Shown: positions 8,067-16,035 of the stretch, piece after piece | Position numbering within the stretch: the first letter of the stretch is position 1 | How the letters are laid out: each line of letters begins with the position of its first letter | Origin: Alistipes sp. | GTDB lineage: Bacteria; Bacteroidota; Bacteroidia; Bacteroidales; Rikenellaceae | Assembly (NCBI GenBank): GCA_017629985.1 | Contig: JAGBWD010000022.1 | Location: 1 to 64,000 of the forward strand | Reading direction: 5' to 3' | Length of the DNA: 64,000 bases | The notes under the pieces: generated by a model | Databases searched by the model: none | What the model was told of the DNA's origin: nothing | Seen by the model: the letters and a program-made list of their open reading frames with translations, nothing else | Made by a program: the position numbers and the translations under genes

Positions 8067-9659
8067 ATGAAATATTTTGTTGCAAGTGTCGTGATGCTTG
8101 TAACAATGGTGGGATGTATTAAGAATGATATCCCTCGTTCGGTGGAGAAGATTGAGGTGTTGTCGTTTGAGGCGGAGGGTCTTTTGTCTCCTGCAACAAT
8201 AAACAACTCGGAGCATACCATCTCGCTCTCTTTGGATGAGATTACCGATATCCGCAATGTGGAGATTACAAACATGACGCTTACACAGGGTGCCACGACT
8301 ACGCTCACTATCCCTGGTTGCTACGACCTTCGTATGCCTGTAGATATGACACTCTCGAAGAGTGACTATCAGTGGGATTGGACGATTACTGCCGAGCAGA
8401 GCGTAGAGCGTTATTTCGAGGTTGATGGCCAGATTGGTGAGGCGCAGATAGATGCCTTGTCGCATGTCGCTACGGTTCTTGTGCCTATGGATTACGACCT
8501 TAAGAGTGTTGTTATCACACGTCTAAAGCTAGGCCCACGCGATATTACAGAGTATTCCGAGGAGCCTGCAACGCTTACGGACTTTGAGGATTCGGCACGT
8601 CTTATCACCATCACATACCACAACGATATTGTGGAGAATTGGACGTTGCGCGTTATACCTACCGATGTAGAGGTGGAGTTTAAGGGTGTAGATGCTTGGG
8701 CAAAGCGCATCTGGCTCTATGCCGAGGGACGCAGTGGCGCCGATCTAGGCTTTAACTATCGCAAGGCAGGCGATGAGGAGTGGATTGCTGTTGAGGATAT
8801 TACCGTTAATGGTGGTAGCTTCTCGGCATGTGTCGCAAACCTCGAGCCACTTACCGAGTATGAGGTCGTTGCATTCTCGGGCGAAAATTACACAGAGGTT
8901 GTGAAGGCAACTACCGAGGATATCTTCACATTGCCAAATGCTGGCCTTGAGGAGTGGTCTACAACTGATGGTGTTGTCTACCCATACGCTGCTGGCGGTG
9001 TGCCATTCTGGGCTACAGGAAATGATGGTGCTGCGCTGGCAAGTACCACGCTTACCGAGCCAGTGTCGGATACCCGTCCTGGTAGTGAAGGTATCTATGC
9101 AGCATCGCTACAGTCAAAGAAGGCGGCGATAATGGGTATTGGTAAGTTTGCTGCTGGAAACCTCTTCCTTGGAGAGTTTGGCGGCTTGGTAGGTATGGAT
9201 GGCCTTGTGAACTTTGGTCGCCCATGCTCTGCACGTCCTGTAGCGCTTCATGGATGGGTTAAGTATAACTGTGGTACTATCGATGAGGTTGGCAAGATAC
9301 CTTCTGCACGCCCCGATTTGAAGAAGGGTGATAATGACGAGGGTCAGATTCTCATCGCCGTAGGTAACTGGACCGCTGCGGAGTATGGAGGTAGCGAGAA
9401 CTGCCCTGTTGTGGTAAATACCAAGGATGAGAGTACCTTCTTCAATAAGAATGGTAAGAATGTTATCGGTGTTGGTGAGATGCTTCTTTCGGAGAGTACC
9501 GATGGATGGATAGAGTTTACCCTGCCATTGGAGTATCGCTCTACCTCGGAGATACCAACACATATGATTATGGTCTTCACAGGTTCGCACTTTGGAGATT
9601 ACTTCACAGGCTCTACATTTAGTCAGATGCTTGTTGATGATCTAGAGTTGATATACTAG
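8067..9659 (+). CDS. PCMD domain lipoprotein
   Basis: The start is placed at 8067 (MKYFVASVVMLVTMVGC) because it gives a normal lipoprotein signal; the ATG at 8055 is in frame four codons upstream. The N-terminal half has Ig-like strands (VEKIEVLSFEAEG, TISLSLDEI). The C-terminal 240 residues form a PCMD domain: LPNAGLEEW, GVPFWATGNDG, DTRPGSEGIYAASLQSKK, GIGKFAAGNLFLGEF, HFGDYFTGSTFSQMLVDD. This matches the C-terminus of the protein ending at 6311 strand for strand. It ends the surface locus. Likely a surface glycan-binding or adhesin-like protein; no catalytic residues can be named. Confidence 0.75.
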   Translation: MKYFVASVVMLVTMVGCIKNDIPRSVEKIEVLSFEAEGLLSPATINNSEHTISLSLDEITDIRNVEITNMTLTQGATTTLTIPGCYDLRMPVDMTLSKSDYQWDWTITAEQSVERYFEVDGQIGEAQIDALSHVATVLVPMDYDLKSVVITRLKLGPRDITEYSEEPATLTDFEDSARLITITYHNDIVENWTLRVIPTDVEVEFKGVDAWAKRIWLYAEGRSGADLGFNYRKAGDEEWIAVEDITVNGGSFSACVANLEPLTEYEVVAFSGENYTEVVKATTEDIFTLPNAGLEEWSTTDGVVYPYAAGGVPFWATGNDGAALASTTLTEPVSDTRPGSEGIYAASLQSKKAAIMGIGKFAAGNLFLGEFGGLVGMDGLVNFGRPCSARPVALHGWVKYNCGTIDEVGKIPSARPDLKKGDNDEGQILIAVGNWTAAEYGGSENCPVVVNTKDESTFFNKNGKNVIGVGEMLLSESTDGWIEFTLPLEYRSTSEIPTHMIMVFTGSHFGDYFTGSTFSQMLVDDLELIY

Positions 9660-9694
9660 CCCCTTCCCCCTCCCCCATAGGGGTATACGAATTA

Positions 9695-9816
9695 GAGAGT
9701 GAATAAAAAGTGTATTTTGTCGTTACGCTTGCCCTCAAAATGCTCATTTACGCTCAGTAAACTCCGCTTTTTCGGGCTTCGCAAGCCTAAAACTACATCT
9801 TTTTATTCACTCTCTT
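9695..9816. repeat. Small inverted-repeat element in intergenic region
   Basis: Perfect 16-base inverted repeats (agagagtgaataaaaa at 9695-9710 and its complement at 9801-9816) enclose about 90 bases with further internal complementarity (ggctt/aagcc around 9776-9788; gcttgc near 9729 with gcaagc near 9782). There is no ORF inside. Size and terminal repeats fit a miniature non-coding mobile or REP-like element. Copy number cannot be seen here, since only one copy is in the window. Confidence 0.5.
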
Positions 9817-9825
9817 AAGTTATGG

Positions 9826-9870
9826 GGGCCGGCTAAGTTACTTTTTAGTCGGCCCCTAATTCTTTTTATC
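9826..9870 (+). terminator. Rho-independent terminator of the surface locus
   Basis: A 12-base stem (9826-9837 with 9846-9857, one mismatch, loop of 8) is followed by taattcttttt. It lies between the convergent PCMD lipoprotein gene and the Stealth gene, so it may stop transcripts from both sides. Confidence 0.65.
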
Positions 9871-9881
9871 TATGTGTTGTG

Positions 9882-10763
9882 CTAAATCTCAAACTTTGAT
9901 TTTGCGGGGAATAGCTCCTCGAAGGCATCTATCTGAACTTTGCGAAGCTCCTCATATCGCTCCTCTGTGAGCTGCACATCGTTTATACAAGCCATCTTGT
10001 GTGTAGGCTTTGTTATGAACTTACGGAGCTTACTTGGTGATACCACACCCACCGAGAAGTGCTTCTTGGAGATACGCTCGTTGATAATCTTACCCTTCAA
10101 ATACATATAGTCTAGGAAGAGATACTGGTTGAGGTTCTCTCCAGTGCGTACCCTTGTAATGGATGCTCTTATGGCTGGCTCTACCTTGTCGTACAACTCC
10201 TCGCACTCGCTCTTAAACATTGGCGAGCATATATGCTGTGGACGCATAAAGAAGAGTGTGCGTGGCGATAGACCCAGTGCCTGACGTGCTACACGTGTTG
10301 AGTTCTTGCATATCTGCTTAAACATATCCAACGCAAACAGATGATAGCTAACACGTATCACACCCTTACCATCGCGGAAGAAGTCCGTAGGCTTGCACTC
10401 CCTCATCGGGAACATATCGTCATTGAAGTATAGATACTCCTCATCGAGGTCATCTATGCGGTGTAGGTGCATCTCTATAGGGTTGCAGTTGAAGGTTGGG
10501 AGATACTCTGCAGGGATGATGTCGCTGTGCAGTACAATGTTTACCTTCTCGCGGTTTACCCACGCTGGCACCTGCGACTCGCCCGACACTACAAGGTGTA
10601 CCTTGCGTATAAATGGCATATTCTTCTCGATACCGCGGAATAGATACTTCAGCGTACCCCAATCACGAAAGCGCTTCTCAAGGATTGGCGTATTGGTGTA
10701 CTCTTCGTATGACTTCTGCCATACGGGGTCAAGACCATCTACGTAAGTGATAACAATATCCAT
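9882..10763 (-). CDS. Stealth family sugar-phosphate transferase
   Basis: 293 residues. Landmarks of the Stealth family (bacterial capsule hexose-1-phosphate transferases): CR1 at the N-terminus (MDIVITYVDGLDPVW), then CR2 (RDWGTLKYLFRGIEKNMPFI, VHLVVSGESQVPAWV, LPTFNCNPIEMHLHRI, EYLYFNDDMF). Members transfer a sugar-1-phosphate from a nucleotide sugar to an acceptor glycan in the cytoplasm. It shares a transcript with the upstream acyltransferase (20-base gap) and is preceded by no other capsule genes, so the acceptor is unclear: it could be lipopolysaccharide, lipo-oligosaccharide or a capsule encoded elsewhere. Length is near that of minimal family members. Confidence 0.85.
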   Translation of the reverse strand: MDIVITYVDGLDPVWQKSYEEYTNTPILEKRFRDWGTLKYLFRGIEKNMPFIRKVHLVVSGESQVPAWVNREKVNIVLHSDIIPAEYLPTFNCNPIEMHLHRIDDLDEEYLYFNDDMFPMRECKPTDFFRDGKGVIRVSYHLFALDMFKQICKNSTRVARQALGLSPRTLFFMRPQHICSPMFKSECEELYDKVEPAIRASITRVRTGENLNQYLFLDYMYLKGKIINERISKKHFSVGVVSPSKLRKFITKPTHKMACINDVQLTEERYEELRKVQIDAFEELFPAKSKFEI

Positions 10764-10783
10764 ATATATTACTTATAAGTTAT

Positions 10784-11737
10784 TTATTTAAATGTTGTAG
10801 TGCCGAACTTTTTGGCTTGCTTCTCGGGGGTGTGGCGCCATCTGTTGTGTGACCATAGCCATAGCTCGGGGTGGCGGCGTATCATCTTCTCGAGGGCTTC
10901 AGCATATCGGCGCATTATTACACCCTCCTCTATCTCCTCCTTGCCATCGTATATCTCCACAATCTTCGCCTTGTATCTACCACGTTTCACACGCTCTGCA
11001 TCAACATAGTATACCGGCAAACCAAATTTTGTAGCAAGACGCTCCGCACCCTCCACAAATAGTGTTGGCTGGTTTAGGAACTCCATCCACTTGCTATCGG
11101 CACGCATAATTGGACTCTGATCCGACACCAAACCTATGATGGTGGAGCGCTCACTAGAGCGATTGCGAATATAGTGGCGTAGTGTCTCCTTCATAGGCAC
11201 TACAGAGATGTTTGGCGAAAGATGAGTACGCATGCGACAGTAGAAATGTTCAAAGATGTCGCTGCGCAAGGGGTGATAGACCGACATAAAGGCAGACTCC
11301 GTATCCCACCATGTCCATAGCGGATAGTACTCCCAGCATCCGAAATGTGCTGCCATGGCTATCCAGTCACGGCCCTTCATCTTCTCGATATGCTCCTGGT
11401 AATCTTCCCACACCATAATCTCCTTGTCGCGCTTTGGCGAGGCGCTAACAAGGGCCATCGTAGTCACTATCACCTCGGCAAGAGTGTTGTAGGCCTCACG
11501 TGCGATAGTTTTAATTTCGGAGATACTCTTCTCTGGAAATGAGCTTGTTAGGTTCTTTATGATAATCTCTTTGCGGTATCTCAAGAGGCGTAATGCAAGA
11601 GATATTATAGGCAATAGAACATGGTAACGAAACCATCGTGGAGTGTAGCCAATAACGTAGCTCGTAGCCCACAAAAGTTCTAGGGCTATGCGCTTGTACC
11701 AAACAAGGTCAGACACTTTATTCTCTTTTTGGCTCAT
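10784..11737 (-). CDS. LpxL-like lipid A / lysophospholipid acyltransferase
   Basis: About 317 residues from the ATG at 11737 (MSQKENKVSD). A longer start at 11761 is ruled out because it lies inside the -7 promoter element. One N-terminal hydrophobic helix (ALELLWATSYVIGYTPRWF) suggests inner-membrane attachment. The catalytic HxxxxE motif is at AAHFGCWEYYPLW, followed by family landmarks VPMKETLRHYI and VSDQSP. The family (PF03279) adds secondary acyl chains to lipid A precursors; in Bacteroidota some members acylate other lipids, so the exact acceptor is not settled. First gene of a two-gene operon with the Stealth transferase and divergent from lnt. Confidence 0.82.
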   Translation of the reverse strand: MSQKENKVSDLVWYKRIALELLWATSYVIGYTPRWFRYHVLLPIISLALRLLRYRKEIIIKNLTSSFPEKSISEIKTIAREAYNTLAEVIVTTMALVSASPKRDKEIMVWEDYQEHIEKMKGRDWIAMAAHFGCWEYYPLWTWWDTESAFMSVYHPLRSDIFEHFYCRMRTHLSPNISVVPMKETLRHYIRNRSSERSTIIGLVSDQSPIMRADSKWMEFLNQPTLFVEGAERLATKFGLPVYYVDAERVKRGRYKAKIVEIYDGKEEIEEGVIMRRYAEALEKMIRRHPELWLWSHNRWRHTPEKQAKKFGTTTFK

Positions 11738-11758
11738 TCTACGAGTATTATTAATAAA

Positions 11759-11790
11759 CAAAGGTATAAAAAATATAAATAAACTCCAAA
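11759..11790 (-). promoter_or_regulatory. Promoter of the acyltransferase-Stealth operon
   Basis: On the minus strand a TTTG (11790-11787), 20 bases, then TACCTTTG (11766-11759). This is the canonical Bacteroidota -33/-7 pair and leaves a leader of some 15 bases to the ATG at 11737. Confidence 0.7.
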
Positions 11791-11828
11791 TGTCGAACTA
11801 ATTTACCTAGAATATCGCCTCATTGTGG

Positions 11829-11858
11829 TTGATTTTTATAGAATGTTTGCTAAATTTG
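11829..11858 (+). promoter_or_regulatory. Promoter of lnt-folC
   Basis: TTG at 11829-11831, a 19-base spacer and TAAATTTG at 11851-11858. It lies inside the longer reading frame starting at 11823, which shows that lnt begins at the ATG 11877. Confidence 0.7.
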
Positions 11859-11876
11859 CCAAATATTATTTTGAGG

Positions 11877-13466
11877 ATGAAACAAAACTCTACACTCCAT
11901 AGATTGCTCCTTGTGCTACTCTCTGTAGCGCTTTTGAGCATAGGCTGGCTTGGTGGCACAGGCCTTACGCTTCTTGTGGCCCTTGTTCCACTATTGGTTA
12001 TTAGCGAGAATCTCTCGGACTCTACGCGCGACTGGTGGCGTATGTGTGGCTGGGCGGCACTTACATTTTTGTTGTGGAGCGCTGCAACGATATGGTGGGT
12101 GTGGATAGCTACACCCCTAGGCCCTATCACCGCAGGTATCGTAGGCTCGTTCTACAACCTATGTGCCGTGATGACCTATCACTACACCGCAAAACGCGCA
12201 CCTAGAGCCTTGGCCTACACGCTCCTTGTAACGGTGTGGTTGGCTACCGAGTGGGCATATAACTCTGCCGATGTCATGACCTTCCCATGGTTACTCCTGG
12301 GTCACGGCTTCTCGTGCGACACTTGGGCTGTGCAGTGGTATGAGTATACAGGTATTTTTGGTGGTACGTTGTGGGCATTGGTTTCAAATGTAGCTATTTT
12401 CGAGGTGCTACGTTCACGAACTACCACTGCGAAGGTTCGTGCATCGCTGATACTGCTCCTCCCTGTCGCTCTCTCCCTTGTGTTATTGGCTAGCTATACC
12501 CCTTCGGAGCGAAGTGTGGAGATTAGCGTTATTCAGCCTAATGTGCCATGCTACGAGCAGGAGCGCTTCGAGACTGGAAAGTTTGACCCTACACCAGATA
12601 TCCAAGATCTTATGGATAGGGTTCCTGCAACATCCTCGTTTGTCCTTATGCCCGAGTCGGCACTTGCATATCTCCCTAAGGTAGGTTCTATCGATGAGCA
12701 ATATCTTGTGAGCTACGCTCCATTCCTTAAAATGTTGCAGGGCGATAACCACCCCGACACAAAACTTATCACAGGAGCCTCAACACTAGTTCGTTACGGT
12801 GATGTGAAGGCTACAGATACGGCACACTATTACGATGGCTACGGCTGGTATGATCAATACAATACGGCGTTGTTGGTAAATGGCGATGGCGTTACGGAGG
12901 ATATATACCACAAGGGTAAGCTAGTTATAGGTGTTGAGGCTGTTCCTCTGAAGAGCCTCTTTGATACCTTTGAGGTGGACCTAGGTGGCGTGTCAGGACA
13001 GCTGGGTTGGGGCAAGGAGCATACTCTATTTACAAATCATGGTGTAAAGATAGGCCCTTCGATATGTTATGAGGGGCTATATGGCGGCTATTTTGCCGGC
13101 TTTGCCCGCGAGGGTGCCGAGGTTATGGCTCTTATCTCCAACGATGGCTGGTGGGGTGACACCCCAGGACATAGACGCCTCTTCGATTTTTGTCGTCTCC
13201 GCGCCATAGAGACTCGCCGCGCCATAGCACGTAGCGCAAATACGGGTATCTCGGGCTTTATATCCCCTACGGGTAGGAGCATCGGTGAGCGCCTAGAGTG
13301 GGATGAGGAGGGTCTGCTTACCGAGAGCCTAGAGCTACGTAGCGACACTACGCTTTATACGCGCTATGGTGATTGGATTGCTCGCATAGCAACATTTATA
13401 GCAGCCTTGTCGCTCATGTATTATGTGGCTTATCGTATCCGCAAGCGTAATCATCTTGTTGAATAA
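11877..13466 (+). CDS. lnt: Apolipoprotein N-acyltransferase
   Basis: About 529 residues. The start at 11877 (MKQNSTLHRLL) has a gagg box just upstream and follows the promoter at 11829-11858. N-terminal membrane segments fill the first 200 residues (LLLVLLSVALLSIGWLGG, ALTFLLWSAATIWWVW, others), followed by a periplasmic nitrilase-type domain. The catalytic triad is visible: Glu in MPESALAY (about 259), Lys in YHKGKLVIGVEAVP (about 346), Cys in GPSICYEGL (about 395). The enzyme transfers a third acyl chain to the lipid-modified N-terminal Cys of lipoproteins in the inner membrane, which fits a window rich in lipoproteins. A last helix anchors the C-terminus. Followed after 27 bases by folC. 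Confidence 0.93.
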   Translation: MKQNSTLHRLLLVLLSVALLSIGWLGGTGLTLLVALVPLLVISENLSDSTRDWWRMCGWAALTFLLWSAATIWWVWIATPLGPITAGIVGSFYNLCAVMTYHYTAKRAPRALAYTLLVTVWLATEWAYNSADVMTFPWLLLGHGFSCDTWAVQWYEYTGIFGGTLWALVSNVAIFEVLRSRTTTAKVRASLILLLPVALSLVLLASYTPSERSVEISVIQPNVPCYEQERFETGKFDPTPDIQDLMDRVPATSSFVLMPESALAYLPKVGSIDEQYLVSYAPFLKMLQGDNHPDTKLITGASTLVRYGDVKATDTAHYYDGYGWYDQYNTALLVNGDGVTEDIYHKGKLVIGVEAVPLKSLFDTFEVDLGGVSGQLGWGKEHTLFTNHGVKIGPSICYEGLYGGYFAGFAREGAEVMALISNDGWWGDTPGHRRLFDFCRLRAIETRRAIARSANTGISGFISPTGRSIGERLEWDEEGLLTESLELRSDTTLYTRYGDWIARIATFIAALSLMYYVAYRIRKRNHLVE

Positions 13467-13493
13467 TATATTACTAAACTCATCAATATTACT

Positions 13494-14810
13494 ATGAACT
13501 ATACCGAGACACTAGACTTTCTTTTTACGGCTATGCCATCGTTCCAGCGTGTTGGCGGCGATGCTTATAAGCCAGGTTTGGAGCGTATAGCTGCCTTCTG
13601 CCAGCATTTAGGTAACCCCCAGCGTAACTACTACATCATACATGTAGCAGGTACCAATGGCAAAGGCTCGGTGTCACACATGCTCGCCTCGATACTTCGC
13701 GAGGCTGGCTACCGCACAGGCCTCTTCACCTCGCCACACCTTGTAGATTTTCGTGAGCGTATACGTGTAGATGGTGAGATGATTCCCAAACAGCGTGTTG
13801 TGAACTTTGTGAATAAGCACCGCGAAAAGATGCAGGAGCTGGATCTCTCATTCTTCGAGATGACCGCAGCAATGGCATTCGACTACTTCGATCAAAGCGA
13901 TGTGGAGGTGGCTGTGATTGAGACGGGCCTTGGCGGACGTCTTGACGCTACAAACCTCATCACCCCAATTTTGAGTGTCATTACAAATATCGGCCTCGAG
14001 CATACCGAGTTCCTTGGTGATACCATCGAGAAGGTCGCTGCCGAGAAGGCGGGTATCATCAAGAAGAGTATCCCTGTGGTCATTGGCCAGAGGTGTGAGG
14101 CTTATAATGCTGTTTTTGAGCAGCGTGCCGAGGAGCTACACTCCAAGGTTATCTATGCCGAGCAGGAGTTCTTGCTCAATGGCGTGGAGCATTTCGATAA
14201 CCAGCATCAGCACTTTAGCATTACCCGTGTACGTGATAATCGCCTCTTTGAGCTAGATTTGGATCTCTTGGGCGAGTATCAGCGTCATAACATCATCACC
14301 GCCTGCGCCGCTGCCGACTACCTCGCAGAGCTTACGCCACTTACCATCTCTCGCCGTGCCTTTCGTGAGGGTTTAGCCGCTGCTGCTGCCAACACAGGAT
14401 TTATGGGCCGCTGGCAGGTGATAGCTACGGAGCCTTATACAGTTTGCGATACGGGTCATAATGCCGATGGTATGCGCCTTGTCGCTTCACAGCTAGAGGC
14501 GTTGGAGAGTGATCGTATCTTTGCCGTTATGGGCTTTGCCAAGGATAAGGATTTGAATAAGATTATGCCGTTGTTGCCTAAAAACATCCACTACATCTTC
14601 ACCAAGGCATCTATAGATCGTGCTAGATGTGTGGAGGATATCGCACTTATGGCCGATGGCCTAGGCCTCGATTATGAGTGCAAGGCAACGGTCACCGAGG
14701 CACTTACCTATGCGCGTAGCCTTGCTCTTGCTTCGGATGTTATCTTTATTGGCGGTAGCAACTTTGTTGTTGCAGAGGTCGAGGAGATTACTCGCTCTGT
14801 AGTAGAGTAG
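13494..14810 (+). CDS. folC: Folylpolyglutamate synthase / dihydrofolate synthase
   Basis: 438 residues, normal length. Mur-ligase-type ATP site VAGTNGKGSVSHMLASILRE (about residues 51-70), followed by GLFTSPHLVDFRERI, the metal/folate-loop motif FEMTAAMAFDYF, and VIETGLGGRLDATN. The C-terminal Mur ligase domain contains CDTGHNADGM. It adds glutamate to dihydropteroate and/or folates in the cytoplasm. Downstream of lnt in the same direction and ended by a strong terminator; the next gene is convergent. Together with fhs and gcvH it is part of the one-carbon metabolism in the window, though not in one operon. Confidence 0.94.
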   Translation: MNYTETLDFLFTAMPSFQRVGGDAYKPGLERIAAFCQHLGNPQRNYYIIHVAGTNGKGSVSHMLASILREAGYRTGLFTSPHLVDFRERIRVDGEMIPKQRVVNFVNKHREKMQELDLSFFEMTAAMAFDYFDQSDVEVAVIETGLGGRLDATNLITPILSVITNIGLEHTEFLGDTIEKVAAEKAGIIKKSIPVVIGQRCEAYNAVFEQRAEELHSKVIYAEQEFLLNGVEHFDNQHQHFSITRVRDNRLFELDLDLLGEYQRHNIITACAAADYLAELTPLTISRRAFREGLAAAAANTGFMGRWQVIATEPYTVCDTGHNADGMRLVASQLEALESDRIFAVMGFAKDKDLNKIMPLLPKNIHYIFTKASIDRARCVEDIALMADGLGLDYECKATVTEALTYARSLALASDVIFIGGSNFVVAEVEEITRSVVE

Positions 14811-14830
14811 TAGGATATAATAAATATAGG

Positions 14831-14882
14831 AGCGACTCTTGCCTTATCAAGTCTAATCACTTGTGGCAAGAGTCGCTCTTTT
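14831..14882. terminator. Bidirectional terminator between folC and mqnC
   Basis: A perfect 13-base stem (14831-14843 with 14865-14877) with further pairing in the loop (caagt/acttg), followed by ctcttttgtg on the plus strand and by a T-containing run on the minus strand. It separates two convergent genes. Confidence 0.75.
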
Positions 14883-14900
14883 GTGCTATTATATGTTGTG

Positions 14901-15995
14901 CTACAGGTCGCGGTAGTTGTATAGCTGGTCGCGAAGACGTGGCGTGAATCCTGCGCGGCGTATGGTCGCCTGCATAGCCTCCTTGTCGAAACGTGTTGTC
15001 GCACCTGCCGAAGATACCACATTCTCCTCAATCATTATCGACCCCATGTCGTTAGCGCCACTCTTTAGAGCTATCTCTGCAACCTCTTTGCCCACTGTGA
15101 GCCACGATGCCTGAATATTGGTGATGTTGTTAAGCACAATACGGCTCATGGCAACGATGCGTAGGTACTCCGTTGCCGAGAAGCGTGGTGCAATGCCCTC
15201 TCTCTCTAGCTCTGTGCCTGTGGGGCAGAATACCCAAGGTATGAAGGCTGTGAAGCCCCTGCTGCCTTCGGGTTTGTGAGCCTGAAGGTCTCGGATGGCA
15301 ATAAGGTGGTCGATACGCTCATGTGGAGTCTCTATATGCCCATACATCATTGTTGCTGTGGTTGGGATGTTGAGGATATGAGCCTCGTGCATAACCTTTA
15401 TCCAGTCGTGTGCCGAGGGCTTGGCAGGAGATATCCTCTTGCGTACACGCTCCGAGAGTATCTCTGCGCCAGCACCAGGAAGGGTGTCTAGCCCCGCAGC
15501 ACGTAGCCTCTCCAGCGTCTCACGTGTGGTAATGCCACTTATCGAGGCTATATGAGCTACTTCGGGTGCGCCAAGGGCATTGAGGCGCAATGTGGGGTAC
15601 TCCTTCTTGAGTTGCGAAAAGAGCTTTTCGTAGAAATCTATGCCTAGGCGAGGATGTAGGCCACCCTGTAGTAGTAGCTGGTCGGCGCCTAGTGCCATCG
15701 CCTCATCAATCTTCTTGCGATACTCGGCAAGGGTGGTGATGTATGCCTTCTCCTCTTGATGAGGTTTGCAGTGGAAGTTGCAGAACTTACACCCCGATTT
15801 GCAGACGTTGGTGATGTTTACATTGCGGTCTATCTGCCACGTCACCACATTTGGATTTGGGACAACGCTACGGCGTATGGTGTCTGCAACGCCACATAGG
15901 AGCTGCAATGGAGCCTCATCGTAGAGCTTATATGCCTCCTCGCGGGTGAGTGGCTCGCGCTCTAGGGCCTTCTCTAATATCTCGTCTATAGTCAT
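14901..15995 (-). CDS. mqnC: Dehypoxanthine futalosine cyclase (futalosine menaquinone pathway)
   Basis: 364 residues, the usual size. Radical-SAM cluster CxxxCxxC at C65, C69, C72 (VCKSGCKFCNF). MqnC-type landmarks: QGGLHP, GAGAEIL, ATMMYGHIETPHERI, FIPWVFCPTGTELE, and near the C-terminus IQASWLTVGKEV and GANDMGSIMIEENVV. The enzyme makes cyclic dehypoxanthine futalosine from dehypoxanthine futalosine using SAM in the cytoplasm. MqnE is the closest look-alike, but the C-terminal motifs favour MqnC. Last gene of the minus-strand run beginning at 21013; the partners mqnB and mqnD are found 35 kb away. mqnA and mqnE are not in the window. Confidence 0.88.
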   Translation of the reverse strand: MTIDEILEKALEREPLTREEAYKLYDEAPLQLLCGVADTIRRSVVPNPNVVTWQIDRNVNITNVCKSGCKFCNFHCKPHQEEKAYITTLAEYRKKIDEAMALGADQLLLQGGLHPRLGIDFYEKLFSQLKKEYPTLRLNALGAPEVAHIASISGITTRETLERLRAAGLDTLPGAGAEILSERVRKRISPAKPSAHDWIKVMHEAHILNIPTTATMMYGHIETPHERIDHLIAIRDLQAHKPEGSRGFTAFIPWVFCPTGTELEREGIAPRFSATEYLRIVAMSRIVLNNITNIQASWLTVGKEVAEIALKSGANDMGSIMIEENVVSSAGATTRFDKEAMQATIRRAGFTPRLRDQLYNYRDL

Positions 15996-16035
15996 AAGTA
16001 TCTTACAATTTGCCGTTTACATAATATAACTACCC

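Noticed and set aside
7833-8465. A 210-codon open frame on the minus strand
   Set aside because: It overlaps two well-supported plus-strand genes (barrel paralogue 2 and PCMD lipoprotein), has no signal or family resemblance, and reflects codon bias of the opposite strand.
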